From positions 4,302,001 to 4,366,000 of the forward strand of contig NZ_CP023737.1 in NCBI RefSeq assembly GCF_002752655.1: 64,000 nt of DNA, in the 5' to 3' direction. A model generated the notes under the pieces. That model ran no database searches, was not told where the DNA came from, and saw nothing but the letters and a program-made list of their open reading frames with translations. A program made the translations under genes and the position numbers. Below are positions 46,036 through 58,956 of this stretch, piece by piece (position 1 is the stretch's first letter; each line of letters opens with the position of its first letter). The stretch comes from Methylosinus trichosporium OB3b. GTDB taxonomy: Bacteria > Pseudomonadota > Alphaproteobacteria > Rhizobiales > Beijerinckiaceae.

Positions 46036-46230
46036 GGGGTCGATCGATGGCAGTTGGAGAGCCGTCCTGCGGACGCGAGGCGCCTGAGGAGCGCAGACGG
46101 CTGATATAGGAACTCGGGCAAATCTGTTACCACGGTTCCCGGGCGACGCCAAAGCCGTCTCCGCGACGGAGAACCGCGGCGCGAGGTTCGCGTTTCGAGG
46201 AGATCGGGCGAGCGCGCGATCGCTCCGGGT

Positions 46231-46454
46231 TCATTTTTCCGACGGCCTCGCCTCGAGGCGGGGCAGACGGCCCAATAATTCCACGACACAATCTTCTGGA
46301 CTGCGGCCGGCCGTGTCGATGACGATAGGGTCGCGCGGCCAGGGGTCCGGCCGGCTCCATCGTGTCGATGCGAAGGTAGCTCGAGGCGTCGCGCCAGCAA
46401 TCTCGAGATGGTCGTCTTGCCCGATCCAGGAAGGCCGCTGAACACGACGAGCAT
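46231..46454 (-). pseudogene. Remnant of a P-loop ATPase/kinase gene
   Basis: The minus strand starts with MLVVFSGLPGSGKTTISRLL and ARRLE in one frame (Walker A intact). The next frame supplies YLRIDTMEPAG. A third frame supplies PWPRDPIVIDTAGRSPEDCV followed by VELLGRLPRLEARPSEK and a stop. These are the N- and C-terminal parts of the small AAA-type kinase family in which the middle of about 100 codons is missing. Two frame changes and a deletion within about 75 codons make it non-functional. Confidence 0.75.
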
Positions 46455-46502
46455 GAGACGCCGATCCAGAAAAAACGATAACCCGACTCTCGACGCGCGA
46501 CT

Positions 46503-46659
46503 CCTTCTCCCACTCGTGGGAGAACGTGGCCCCGCGAAGCGGGGTCGGATGAGGGCGCCCGAGTTTAGCGCGTCGTCGAATGTCAGCGGACTGCGACAGG
46601 GGCCCTCATCCGACCCTCGCTGACGCGAGGGCCACCTTCTCCCGCTCTGCGGGAGAAGG
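46503..46659. repeat. Two-armed 'CTTCTCCC' palindromic element, copy 4
   Basis: Left arm CCTTCTCCCACTCGTGGGAG, then GGCCCCGCGAAGCGGGGTCGG. Right arm CCTCATCCGACCCTCGCTGA, then CACCTTCTCCCGCTCTGC and GGGAGAAGG. It lies between the kinase relic and dnaK. Confidence 0.83.
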
Positions 46660-46679
46660 GAGCGCCCTTTTCTGCGACC

Positions 46680-48584
<1,905 letters not shown>

Positions 48585-48864
48585 ATCGCCGTTCCTTTCA
48601 TTCCAAATTTCGCCGGGTCCCGAAGCGGCCCGGCAAGAGCGGCCGGACGTGCGGCGGCTCGATCGAGCGGCCCGCCGGCCGTCGGCCGTTCACCGTCCCT
48701 TCAGATTGTATTGGGTCTCCATCGGCGCAAGAGCGAGGCGCATATAGAATGAAGCTCTTCGCGGCGGCAAGCGCCGCCCTCGCGCCACTCGCTCGAAGCG
48801 AATTCCATTCCGGTTCGGCTCGAGCCTATCCTGCGCGAGTGATTCGCGGCTGAAGGGGGTTGTT

Positions 48865-49434
48865 GTGGAGACGCTCGTTCCGTTGCTCGGCGCGGTGACG
48901 TCGCTCGGCGACCCCGGCTTTGTCGTCGCCGCCTCCGGCGGGCTGATCGCGGCGCTGCTCGCGGTCGGCGATCGCCGCACCGCCGTCGCTCTCGCCGCCG
49001 CTGTGGCGACCAGCGCCGGCGTCACCGCCGCCGCCAAGATCGGCTTCATGGCCTCGAGCGTCGCCGCCGTGCACAGCCCGAGCGGACATGCGGCCTCGGC
49101 GACGACCTTCTTCCTCTGTCTCGGCGCCATCGCCGCGGCGCAAAAGCCGCGGGCGGCGGCCGTTCTCTGCGCCGTCTTCGCTCTTCTCGTCGCCGCGAGT
49201 CGCGTGGCTCTCGGCGTTCACAGCCCTGGCGAAGCCGTGATCGGCGTCGCCATCGGCTTTTGCGCTTTTACGCTGTTCCGCAAGATGAAGGCGCCGCGCC
49301 CGATCCTCGGCCGGGGGCCGGTCGTCGTCTGCTTCGCGGCCGCGCTCGGACTGCATGCGCTCATCGGCGAAGGCGTCGCCTTCGAGCAGCCGCTGGAGCA
49401 TGTCGCCGCCGCGCTCGGCCGGCTGGCGCGGTGA
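48865..49434 (+). CDS. PAP2-family membrane phosphatase
   Basis: 189 aa with about six hydrophobic segments. HSPSGHAASATT (76-87) and SRVALGVHSPGEAVIG (near 113-128) are the second and third acid-phosphatase motifs with both histidines. The first motif KxxxxxxRP is poor (a lysine in AAAKIGFMASS), so the active site is slightly unusual. Likely dephosphorylates undecaprenyl or phosphatidic lipids. GTG start follows GAAGGGGG. Confidence 0.8.
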   Translation: METLVPLLGAVTSLGDPGFVVAASGGLIAALLAVGDRRTAVALAAAVATSAGVTAAAKIGFMASSVAAVHSPSGHAASATTFFLCLGAIAAAQKPRAAAVLCAVFALLVAASRVALGVHSPGEAVIGVAIGFCAFTLFRKMKAPRPILGRGPVVVCFAAALGLHALIGEGVAFEQPLEHVAAALGRLAR

Positions 49435-49446
49435 GCAAGCTTTCGA

Positions 49447-51027
49447 TCAGAACGGGTGATATTGGTAGAGCCAGTTCTCGGACAGAATCTCGTCGCCGTT
49501 GCGTAGGAAGAGACGCATCTCCACCGGTTCGGAGCCGGCGACGGTCAGATCGAATTGCGCGCGCCAATGGCCCGGCACGCCGTCGAACACCGCCTCGGTG
49601 AAGACATAAGAGAAGGTCCCGCGCGAAGCCCAGAGCACGGGCTCCGGCTTCACGCCGAACGGCAGCTTCTCCAGCGGCCCGCCCAGAAACTCCACCATGA
49701 ATTTGCGCACGCCCTTGGGCCGCGGCTTGCCCGGCTGGCCGCCATTGCCGAGCCGCGTCGCCACGCAGCGGGCGAGGGGAGTGGGGTTGGGCTCGTCGGC
49801 GAGCCAGTGCAAACGATAGGAGAATTCGAAGGCGGAGCCGGCGACCGCTGGCTGCTGCGGCACCCACATGGCGACGATATTGTCGTGAATCTCGTCGTCG
49901 GTCGGAATCTCGACGAGCTGCACCGCGCCCTTGCCCCAATCGCCCTTGGGCTCGACCCACACGCTCGGCCGGCGATCATAGAACACGCCGTCGAGATAAT
50001 GATCGAAATTGCGGTCGCGCTGCATCAGGCCGAAGCCTTTGGGATTCTCGTCGCCGAAGGCGGAGGCCATCACCCGGCCGGGATTGTTGAGCGGACGCCA
50101 CAGCCGCTCGCCGGCGCCGGTCCACATGGAGAGGCCGTCGGAATCATGCACCTCCGGCCGCCAGTCGACGCCGGTCGGCTTCACCGTCTCCGAGAACCAA
50201 TACATGGAGGTGAGCGGGGCGATGCCGAAGCGCTTGAAATCGCCGCGCAGATGCAGCGCGCAATCGACATCCATGGTCACGCCGCCGTCGCGCTTGGCGA
50301 TGATGCGGAAGGCGCCGACGATCGAGGGACCTTCGAGCAGCAGATGGAGATGGAGTCCGTCCGCCGTCTCCGGCCCGATATAGACATTGGTGAAGTCGGG
50401 AAATTCTTCCGAGCGCCCCGACTCCCATGTGTCGAGCGCGACGCCGCGGGCCGAGAGCCCATATTGGCGCAGCGCGCCGATGGCGCGGAAATAAGACGCG
50501 CCGAGGAAGGCGGCCCAGTCGTTCTTATGCCAGTCGAGCGGCCCGTCGACCGGCTCCTGTATGCGAAAGCCCGCGAAGCCTGCGCCCTTGGGGAGCTGAT
50601 GGGCGATCGAATCGGCGGGCATCTCGAAATAGGTCTGGCTGTAGAGGATCTCGCGCGCCTCGCCGTTCTCGACCGCATGCATGCGCACCGATTTGCGGAA
50701 GAACATGCCGAGATGGAAGAATTCGACCGGATAGCGGCCCGCGCCGATCCTCAGCGCATAATCCGTGTCGTAGTGAATCTTGCCCCAGGCCTCGTAGTCG
50801 ATCTTGCCGGTGATCTCTGGGTCGGGCTGCAATGGCGGGTGATAGGGCTCGGCGATGCGGCGCCGCGCGGTCTCCTTCAGCCTTTCGAAGGTGAATGGCT
50901 CGGCCGGGCCGAATTGCAGTCTGCCGGGCGGCGGCGCGGCCTCGGCCTCGCTCACGCCGAGCGCGGGAAAGGCGGTCGTCGCCGCCGCGGCCTCGAGGAA
51001 GGAGCGGCGATCCAGCTTCTCGGTCAT
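49447..51027 (-). CDS. Glucan biosynthesis protein OpgD/OpgG (MdoD/MdoG)
   Basis: 526 aa periplasmic protein for osmoregulated periplasmic glucans. A Tat-type signal DRRSFLEAAAATTAFPALGV suggests OpgD rather than OpgG. Core motifs: FTFERLKETARRRIAEPYHP, YPVEFFHLGMFFRKSV, FAGFRIQEPVDGPLDWHKND, MYWFSETVKPTGVDWRPEVHDSDGLSMW, LMQRDRNFDHYLDGVFYDRRPSVWVEP. Ends NWLYQYHPF. Convergent with the PAP2 gene, 12 bases between stops. The membrane glucosyltransferase OpgH is not in the window. Confidence 0.93.
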   Translation of the reverse strand: MTEKLDRRSFLEAAAATTAFPALGVSEAEAAPPPGRLQFGPAEPFTFERLKETARRRIAEPYHPPLQPDPEITGKIDYEAWGKIHYDTDYALRIGAGRYPVEFFHLGMFFRKSVRMHAVENGEAREILYSQTYFEMPADSIAHQLPKGAGFAGFRIQEPVDGPLDWHKNDWAAFLGASYFRAIGALRQYGLSARGVALDTWESGRSEEFPDFTNVYIGPETADGLHLHLLLEGPSIVGAFRIIAKRDGGVTMDVDCALHLRGDFKRFGIAPLTSMYWFSETVKPTGVDWRPEVHDSDGLSMWTGAGERLWRPLNNPGRVMASAFGDENPKGFGLMQRDRNFDHYLDGVFYDRRPSVWVEPKGDWGKGAVQLVEIPTDDEIHDNIVAMWVPQQPAVAGSAFEFSYRLHWLADEPNPTPLARCVATRLGNGGQPGKPRPKGVRKFMVEFLGGPLEKLPFGVKPEPVLWASRGTFSYVFTEAVFDGVPGHWRAQFDLTVAGSEPVEMRLFLRNGDEILSENWLYQYHPF

Positions 51028-51115
51028 TGTGGTCGATCCTCACGCGGGCCGAAGCGTTCGGGCGAGCGTGGTGGGAGCCGCCGTCCGGCCGATGGTCGTT
51101 GGGGGATGCGGGCGA

Positions 51116-51349
51116 TCAGCGGATCGGCTCGTGGCGGACCGCGGTGCGCATAAAGAAATACAGGCCGACCAAGCCGGCGAGCGCAAATACGATCTCGATG
51201 CCGCGGCTGATCGCCGGATCGAGCTGGAACAGGCCGCCCAGCGCCCAGCCGGCCGCCCAGGAGGCGCCGACCAGCTCCGTGCCGACGAGAATCGCCACGG
51301 CGACCAGCGTCGACAGATGCACAAGGTTCAGGGGCTTCTTGCTGCTCAT
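51116..51349 (-). CDS. Small two-helix membrane protein
   Basis: 77 aa. Starts MSSKKPLNLVHLSTLVAVAI. Helix 1 about 9-30 (includes GTELVGASWAAGWALG) and helix 2 about 47-64 (IEIVFALAGLVGLYFFMR). Basic tail. No family function known to me, conserved-looking small protein typical of Hyphomicrobiales. It follows opgD/G on the chromosome but lies upstream of it on the same strand, 88 bases away, so may be co-transcribed. Confidence 0.75.
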   Translation of the reverse strand: MSSKKPLNLVHLSTLVAVAILVGTELVGASWAAGWALGGLFQLDPAISRGIEIVFALAGLVGLYFFMRTAVRHEPIR

Positions 51350-51476
51350 GCGACGGGGGACTCCGCGCTCATCGTCTCTCCCGAAGCTGCTATACGATCG
51401 ACCGCAGCTGCGCAAGCGCCACGGCCGGGCGGCGCGGAGGACGCATGTCGCTCCCGTCCGCCGCACGAGGCCGCGC

Positions 51477-51653
51477 TCATTCCTTCTCCTGGGCGCGCCG
51501 CGATCGGATGATCGCCGATCCGACGCTCCAGCCGCCGATCGCGCCGACTATCGTCCCTGCGATCGCCACGCCGAAGCCCAATGCGCTTCCCACATAGGCG
51601 CCGATGAGCGCGCCAACCCCTGCGAAAGCCAGCGCTGTTGCCGACAATTCCAC
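51477..51653 (-). CDS. Small glycine-rich membrane protein
   Basis: 58 aa from the GTG at 51653, which follows AGGGAGCTTTCGG. Two hydrophobic stretches contain spaced glycines (FAGVGALIGAYVGSALGFG and VGAIGGWSVGSAI), a glycine-zipper look. Basic end RSRRAQEKE. An ATG at 51695 would add 14 residues. No function assigned. Confidence 0.65.
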   Translation of the reverse strand: MELSATALAFAGVGALIGAYVGSALGFGVAIAGTIVGAIGGWSVGSAIIRSRRAQEKE

Positions 51654-51951
51654 CCGAAAGCTCCCTTCTGATCGGGTCACGCCGCGCCGCCCCATGACGG
51701 GAGCGCAGCGGTCCGGCGATTCCTGTAGCCTCTCCTTATCAGGACGCGGACGCCGCGGATATTCCGCCGCGACCGCTCGTCGCCATGATTGCCGCGGCCA
51801 CACCATAAATTGCTCTCGCTCCGCGCCAAAGCGCGAATAATCGATCCTGAGTCCAGAAAATCGGACGCGCCGCCGCCCATGTTCCGACGTTGCGCGGGAT
51901 TGGCGATTTCGGGACGACGCAGTAGAACCGTCGAGCGGAGCGGGCGGAGGA

Positions 51952-52245
51952 GTGGAGAGATTGGATGCGAGCGTCGCGTCGCCGGCCGTCAGGCTGCTCG
52001 TCTGTCTCGGACCCCGCTGTGACGAGCGAGGCGGCGGCGAGGCTCTGCTCGCGGCGCTGCGGGAGGCGCTGACCGTAGCCTATGCCGAGGAATGGGCGGC
52101 CGGGCGGATCGTCGTCTCGACGCGAGATTGTCTGCGTCACTGCACTCGCGAGCCGATAGCGCGCGTCGAGCCCTCGGGCGACGTCTTCTCCAATCCGCGA
52201 ATCGAGGAGCTTTTAGCGCTCGTCGCCGAGGCGCTGGCGGCGTGA
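51952..52245 (+). CDS. Thioredoxin-like [2Fe-2S] ferredoxin domain protein
   Basis: 97 aa. RLLVCLGPRCDERGG near residue 14 and STRDCLRHCTREPIARVEPS near 57 supply four cysteines in the C-x4-C…C-x3-C spacing of small thioredoxin-like ferredoxins. The strand between them and the ending NPRIEELLALVAEAL fit. GTG start follows GGGCGGAGGA. Partner unknown. It could bind a [2Fe-2S] cluster. Confidence 0.8.
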   Translation: MERLDASVASPAVRLLVCLGPRCDERGGGEALLAALREALTVAYAEEWAAGRIVVSTRDCLRHCTREPIARVEPSGDVFSNPRIEELLALVAEALAA

Positions 52246-52311
52246 GCCGCCGATTTTATCCCTCGACACGAGCCCAAAGGCTGGCAGGGGACGCGCTCTA
52301 TTCTGTCCGCT

Positions 52312-53787
<1,476 letters not shown>

Positions 53788-54038
53788 CAATGGTCCTGGT
53801 CGCGGCGATGTCGGTGAATTCTATCGTAACGCGCGCGCAGGCCGCGACGGGCGCGTGCGTGTCGCTCAGGCGGTTTCGTCGTGACGCGACGACCGAATGT
53901 TCCGCTGACGCTGTGCTCGGGCGATCCGAGAGCAAGACGTGCGCCATGCTTGGAGCCGAACGGGCTCAAAGTCAATGAATTTGACGCGGCCGGCCGCGTC
54001 CTCCCGCCGCTCCGGCGGGGCCGCAGCCGCGCGGCGGC

Positions 54039-54293
54039 TCAATTTCGCCCGTTGTCGCAGGGCGAAACCGGGGCGGCGGCGCGCGCCGCCGCGGCCGATG
54101 GCAGCGAGCCCGTCGCCGTCATGTCGACGCCGACGCCGCGGAAATCCTGCGGGCCGGCCGGCGGACGCCTGTCGGGGTGCACGAAGGCGATGGCGGGAAG
54201 CTCGCCTTTTTGTAACATTGACGACAGCAGGTCCGCGCCGAGCACGCTGGCGAGCGCCAGCAGGGTGCAATAGAGCGCGACTCTCTCGATCAT
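54039..54293 (-). CDS. Hypothetical small membrane-anchored protein
   Basis: 84 aa. Starts MIERVALYCTLLALASVLGA, an N-terminal hydrophobic segment, then LLSSMLQKGELPAIAFVHPD and an Ala/Gly-rich tail. The ATG at 54293 follows GGGAGAGGCTCG. No family known to me. The long tail is compositionally plain, so function is open. It is the only candidate gene between the helicase and clpS. Confidence 0.5.
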   Translation of the reverse strand: MIERVALYCTLLALASVLGADLLSSMLQKGELPAIAFVHPDRRPPAGPQDFRGVGVDMTATGSLPSAAAARAAAPVSPCDNGRN

Positions 54294-54762
54294 CGAGCCT
54301 CTCCCGTCACGAAAAATGTCCCGGTCGTCGACATGAGCGCCCCGTTGCTCCAGTCGCGGTAGAGATTGACGCTTTGCGGTTAAGGACGCGTTGACGCGCC
54401 CGCCGAAGCCGCGGCCCGGCACGGAAACGGGCATGGAACCGACTTGGAAACCGACTTGGAAACGGATTGGAAAGCCTCGCGGAGGGCGAGGCGGCTCCTC
54501 ACTTGTTCCGCGGCGAATGCACATTATCTCCCTTCGTGATTTGTCGTTTCGCCCTTCCGCTGCGGAAGGCCCGCCCCGATTTTTTCCGTCGTTCCGCTTT
54601 TGGGTCTTGCCAATGCCCCTGCGAGAAAGAAAACTCACCGGGTCCCCGCTTCGCCCTCCGCGCGATCGCCGGCAGAGCCCGGGCGGTACGGAGAATGCTA
54701 CGAACCCGTTCGGCAGGCCTGTCGAGGGCCCTTCATCGGAAAGGGGAAAAAGGAAGGCCGAG
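54294..54762. other. Spacer upstream of clpS, mostly unassigned
   Basis: About 470 bases without a recognised gene. Short imperfect direct repeats of GGAACCGACTT / GGAAACCGACTT / GGAAACGGATT lie near 54435-54474. A TA-rich stretch around 54520-54545 could hold a promoter for clpS-clpA. No terminator or RNA gene could be set. Confidence 0.5.
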
Positions 54763-55188
54763 GTGACCGTGAACGATGAATTTTCGCTCGACAGTTCTGA
54801 ACCCCGCGTGACGCGGCGCGGCGCGCCTCCTCGCGCCGCCGGGCGGACACGTGCGAGCAAGGAGCCACGCAAGAGCGGCGGCGGCGATGGCGGCGCCGGA
54901 ACAGCGCTGATCACCCGTACTCGAACACAGACGCGGCGTCCCAACATGTACCGCGTTCTCTTGCTCAACGACGATTACACGACTCAGGAGTTCGTGGTGA
55001 TCGTGCTGCGCAAATACTTCAACAAGTCTCTAGAAGAGGCGACACGCATCATGCTGCATGTGCATAATCACGGCGTCGGCGAATGTGGGGTCTACACCTA
55101 CGAGGTCGCCGAGACCAAAGTGACGCAAGTGATGGATTATGCGCGCAAGCATCAGCACCCGCTTCAGTGCATCATGGAAAAGAAGTGA
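54763..55188 (+). CDS. clpS: ClpS adaptor of the ClpAP protease
   Basis: 141 aa from GTG 54763 (139 if the GTG at 54769 is used), with AGGAAGG before it. The core [20 protein letters not shown] begins about residue 66 and carries the N-degron-binding [27 protein letters not shown] and the QHPLQC end are typical. A disordered basic N-terminal arm of about 60 residues ([20 protein letters not shown]) is longer than in ClpS of Escherichia coli. It ends 15 bases before clpA, so they form one operon. Confidence 0.94.
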   Translation: MTVNDEFSLDSSEPRVTRRGAPPRAAGRTRASKEPRKSGGGDGGAGTALITRTRTQTRRPNMYRVLLLNDDYTTQEFVVIVLRKYFNKSLEEATRIMLHVHNHGVGECGVYTYEVAETKVTQVMDYARKHQHPLQCIMEKK

Positions 55189-55203
55189 GGGCGGACGAAA
55201 ACG

Positions 55204-57666
55204 ATGCCGACATTCTCGCGCAACCTCAAGCAGTCTCTCGATCGCGCTCTCGCTTCGGCGAGGGAACGCCATCATGAATATGCGACGCTCGAGCATCTCC
55301 TGCTCAGCCTCATCGATGACACCGACGCGGCCGCCGTGCTGCGCGCCTGCTCGGTCGATCTCGATCTTCTGGGCAAGAATCTGCGCGACTACATCGACCG
55401 CGAATTGGACAATCTGGTCAATGAATCGGCAGGCGATTGCAAGCCGACCGCCGGTTTCCAGCGTGTCGTGCAGCGCGCCATCATCAGCGTGCAGTCCTCC
55501 GGCCGCGAGGATGTGAACGGCGCCAATGTGCTCGTCGCTCTGTTCGCCGAGCGCGAGAGCCACGCCGTCTACTTCCTGCAGGAGCAGGACATGACGCGCT
55601 ATGACGCGGTCAATTACATCAGCCACGGCATCGCCAAGCGACCGGGCCTCTCCGACGGCTCGCGCGCGCCGCGCGGCGTCGAGGACGAGGCCGACCGCGG
55701 CGACACGCGCGAGCAGCGCGAAGGCGAGCCGCGCAAGAAGGAAGGCGCGCTCGAGGCCTATTGCGTCAATCTCAACCGCAAGGCGCGCGACGGGCGCATC
55801 GATCCTCTGATCGGACGCGAGTCCGAGGTGCTGCGCACGATCCAGGTGCTGTGCCGCCGGCAGAAGAACAATCCGCTGCTCGTCGGCGATCCCGGCGTCG
55901 GCAAGACCGCGATCGCCGAAGGCCTCGCCCGCAAGATCATCCAGAACGAGGTTCCGGACGTGCTGTCGAGCGCGACCGTCTTCGCTCTGGACATGGGCAC
56001 GCTGCTCGCCGGCACGCGCTATCGCGGCGATTTCGAGGAGCGGCTGAAGCAGGTCATCAAGGAGATCGAGAACCACAAGAACGCGATCCTCTTCATCGAC
56101 GAGATCCATACGGTGATCGGCGCCGGCGCCACCTCCGGCGGCGCGATGGACGCCTCCAATCTGCTGAAGCCGGCGCTGGCGCAAGGCACGCTGCGCTGCA
56201 TCGGCTCGACCACCTATCGCGAATATCGCCAATATTTCGAGAAGGACCGCGCGCTGGTGCGTCGCTTCCAGAAGATCGACGTCAATGAGCCGTCGATCCC
56301 GGATGCGATCGAGATCATGAAGGGGCTGAAGCCCTATTTCGAGGAGTTCCACAAGATCCGCTACACCACCGAGGCGGTGAAGGCGGCGGTGGAATTGTCG
56401 GCGCGCTACATTCATGATCGCAAGCTGCCGGACAAGGCGATCGACGTCATCGACGAGACCGGCGCCGCGCAGATGCTGCTGCCCGAATCGAAGCGCAAGA
56501 AGACGATCGGCTTGAAGGAGATCGAGACGACGATCTCGACCATGGCCCGCATCCCGGCCAAGACCGTCTCCAAGGACGACGCCGAGGTGCTCGCCCATCT
56601 CGACGAGACCTTGAAGCGCGTCGTCTATGGACAGGACAAGGCGGTCACCGCTCTGACCTCGGCGATCAAGCTCGCCCGCGCCGGCTTGCGCGATCCCGAG
56701 AAGCCGATCGGCTGCTATCTCTTCTCCGGCCCGACCGGCGTCGGCAAGACCGAAGCGGCGCGTCAGCTCGCGACCTCGCTCGGAATCGAGCTCGTGCGCT
56801 TCGACATGTCCGAATATATGGAGCGTCACACCGTCAGCCGTCTGATCGGCGCCCCTCCCGGCTATGTCGGCTTCGACCAGGGCGGCTTGCTCACCGACAG
56901 CATCGACCAGCATCCGCATTGCGTGCTGCTGCTCGACGAGATCGAGAAGGCGCATTCCGATCTCTACAACATCCTGCTGCAGGTGATGGACCACGGGAAG
57001 CTCACCGATCATAATGGCAAGCAGATCGACTTCCGCAATGTCATTCTGATCATGACCACCAATGCGGGCGCCGCCGATCTCGCGCGCACGCCGATCGGCT
57101 TCACCCGCGCGAAGGTTCATTCGTCCGACGACAATGAGGCGATCAATCGCCTGTTCGCGCCGGAGTTCCGCAATCGTCTCGACGCGATCGTGACCTTCGG
57201 CCATCTGCCGGAAGAAGTGATCGCCCGCGTCGTCGACAAGTTCGTGATGCAGCTCGAGGCGCAGCTCGCCGACCGCAATGTGACGATCGAGCTCACCGAC
57301 GAAGCGCGCGCCTGGCTGGTCGAGCACGGTTATGATCAGGCGATGGGCGCGCGGCCGATGGCGCGCGTGATTCATCAGAGCATCAAGACGCCGCTCGCCG
57401 ACGAGGTTCTGTTCGGCCGGCTGAAGAATGGCGGCGCGGTGCGCGTGGTGGTGGTGACGGATGAGAGCGGCGCCAAGACGCTCGGCTTCGTCTTCCCCGA
57501 AGGGCCGGTGCTGCCGCGTCCCGAGCGCGACATCATCGAGGCGGGCAAGAAGCGCGCGAGCGCCGACGGCGAGCCGCGGCGCGCGCGCAAGGCCAAGGAC
57601 GCCGATCTGGACAAGAGCGAAAGCGCGCGCCCGCGCAGCGTCCCCGAGACGCCGCTCAAGAACTGA
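55204..57666 (+). CDS. clpA: ATP-dependent Clp protease ATP-binding subunit ClpA
   Basis: 820 aa AAA+ unfoldase. N-domain begins [20 protein letters not shown] and includes [17 protein letters not shown]. First Walker [16 protein letters not shown] near 221, [13 protein letters not shown] near 297. Second Walker [17 protein letters not shown] near 509, and [13 protein letters not shown] near 579. The IGF-type ClpP-binding loop region follows, with [13 protein letters not shown]. The C-terminal 50 residues are basic. Partner of ClpS immediately upstream. Confidence 0.97.
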   Translation: MPTFSRNLKQSLDRALASARERHHEYATLEHLLLSLIDDTDAAAVLRACSVDLDLLGKNLRDYIDRELDNLVNESAGDCKPTAGFQRVVQRAIISVQSSGREDVNGANVLVALFAERESHAVYFLQEQDMTRYDAVNYISHGIAKRPGLSDGSRAPRGVEDEADRGDTREQREGEPRKKEGALEAYCVNLNRKARDGRIDPLIGRESEVLRTIQVLCRRQKNNPLLVGDPGVGKTAIAEGLARKIIQNEVPDVLSSATVFALDMGTLLAGTRYRGDFEERLKQVIKEIENHKNAILFIDEIHTVIGAGATSGGAMDASNLLKPALAQGTLRCIGSTTYREYRQYFEKDRALVRRFQKIDVNEPSIPDAIEIMKGLKPYFEEFHKIRYTTEAVKAAVELSARYIHDRKLPDKAIDVIDETGAAQMLLPESKRKKTIGLKEIETTISTMARIPAKTVSKDDAEVLAHLDETLKRVVYGQDKAVTALTSAIKLARAGLRDPEKPIGCYLFSGPTGVGKTEAARQLATSLGIELVRFDMSEYMERHTVSRLIGAPPGYVGFDQGGLLTDSIDQHPHCVLLLDEIEKAHSDLYNILLQVMDHGKLTDHNGKQIDFRNVILIMTTNAGAADLARTPIGFTRAKVHSSDDNEAINRLFAPEFRNRLDAIVTFGHLPEEVIARVVDKFVMQLEAQLADRNVTIELTDEARAWLVEHGYDQAMGARPMARVIHQSIKTPLADEVLFGRLKNGGAVRVVVVTDESGAKTLGFVFPEGPVLPRPERDIIEAGKKRASADGEPRRARKAKDADLDKSESARPRSVPETPLKN

Positions 57667-57692
57667 GCGCGTCATCATCGCAGACATCGAGA

Positions 57693-57720
57693 GGCGGCCC
57701 TTCGCGGGGCCGCCTTTTTT
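57693..57720 (+). terminator. Rho-independent terminator of clpS-clpA
   Basis: GGCGGCCC and GGGCCGCC pair perfectly around TTCGCG, followed by six T. It lies 27 bases after the clpA stop and is the clearest intrinsic terminator in the window. Confidence 0.88.
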
Positions 57721-57825
57721 CATACCTTCTGTTAACCATCCCGAATCTAGAGTGGGACAGTCGCTTTTTGCGCGAGGGTCGCGGAGCGTCGCGTCGCTCG
57801 CGCCGAACCGGTCCGACCTCTGGCG

Positions 57826-58956
57826 ATGCGAATCTGTCACATTATCGAATCTTCGAGCGGTGGGAGCGCCCAGGTCGTCCTCGATCTGCTGCGCGCCGGA
57901 TGCGCGGCGGGCGACGATCAGACGCTGATCTATTCGCCCATGCGCGCCGAGCCGCGCTTTCTTCGATCGCTCGAGGCGCTGCGCGGCGATGTCGGCATTC
58001 ATGCATTGCCGATGCAGCGGCGCGTCGGTTGGCGTGACGTCGTCGTCGCTTGGCGGTTGATGCGCCTCCTGCGCGCGCTCGGCCCCTTCGACGTCATCGC
58101 GTCGCACAGCTCCAAGGCCGGCGCGCTGGCGCGCATGGCCGGCGTGGCTCTGCCGGGCGCCGCGCAAATCTACACCCCGCACGCTTTCATCACCATGGCG
58201 CCCGATGCGTCGGCGATTTATGGCGTCATCGAATGGCTGGCGAGCTGGTTCTGCGACGCGATCGTCGTCGGCTCGCAGCAGGAATGGAATCATGCGCGCG
58301 AGGCGCTGCGCATCTCCGCCGCGCGTCTGCGCCTCGTGCCCATGGGCGTCGATCTCTCCGTCCCGGTCGATCGCGATGCGGCGCGGCTCGCGCTCACGGC
58401 GGGGGAGGGCGAATTCATCGTCGGCTTCATCGGCCGGCTCGTGCCGCAGAAGAATCCCGAGCGTCTCGCCGACGTCTTCGCGCTCGTCGCCGCGGCCGAG
58501 CCGCGCGCGCGCTTCGTCATCGTCGGCGACGGGCCGTTGCGCGATGCGCTGCAGGACCATATTGCGCAGCGCGGCGTCGCCGATCGCACGCGGCTCGTCG
58601 GCGGATGCGACGCGCGCGCGCTGACGCCGGGCTTCGATTGTCTGGTTTGCACCAGCGACTATGAATCCTACGGCTTGATCTTTCCGGAGGCGCTCGCCGC
58701 CGGCGTTCCGATCGTCACCCCGCCGGTCGGCGTCGCGCGCGAAGCCGCGAGCGAGGGCGCGACCGGCGTCGTGACGGGTTTCGACGCGGCGGACATCGCC
58801 GCCGGCGTGCTGAAGCTGGCAAGGCTCGACTCCGAGGCGCGCACGCGCATGTCGGAACATTGCCGCGCGCATTCGCGGCGCTTCGATTTCGCCGAGACGG
58901 CGCGACGCACGCGCGCGCTGTATCAGAGCTTCGTGAAACGTCGGAGTGATTCATGA
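57826..58956 (+). CDS. GT4-type glycosyltransferase
   Basis: 376 aa. N-terminal MRICHIIESSSGGSAQVVLD is the acceptor side. The donor half has FIVGFIGRLVPQKNPERLAD and the E-x7-E motif SYGLIFPEALAAGVPIVTPP. The motif VPMGVDLSVPV links the halves. GT4 enzymes transfer sugars to lipid-linked or polysaccharide acceptors. Acceptor unknown. It starts 106 bases after the clpA terminator, and its last four bases overlap the next gene (ATGA). Confidence 0.9.
   Translation: MRICHIIESSSGGSAQVVLDLLRAGCAAGDDQTLIYSPMRAEPRFLRSLEALRGDVGIHALPMQRRVGWRDVVVAWRLMRLLRALGPFDVIASHSSKAGALARMAGVALPGAAQIYTPHAFITMAPDASAIYGVIEWLASWFCDAIVVGSQQEWNHAREALRISAARLRLVPMGVDLSVPVDRDAARLALTAGEGEFIVGFIGRLVPQKNPERLADVFALVAAAEPRARFVIVGDGPLRDALQDHIAQRGVADRTRLVGGCDARALTPGFDCLVCTSDYESYGLIFPEALAAGVPIVTPPVGVAREAASEGATGVVTGFDAADIAAGVLKLARLDSEARTRMSEHCRAHSRRFDFAETARRTRALYQSFVKRRSDS

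Noticed and set aside
48708..48731. Heat-shock (sigma-32) promoter of dnaK
   Set aside because: CTTGCGC and CCCAATA occur on the minus strand, but the gap of nine bases is too short for the known spacing.
54432..54474. CRISPR-like short direct repeats
   Set aside because: Only three imperfect 11- to 12-base units with no spacers of constant length.
55030..58872. 1280-codon minus-strand open frame across clpS, clpA and the glycosyltransferase
   Set aside because: Length alone looks impressive, but it mirrors ClpA codons in antisense and shows no domain. A shadow.
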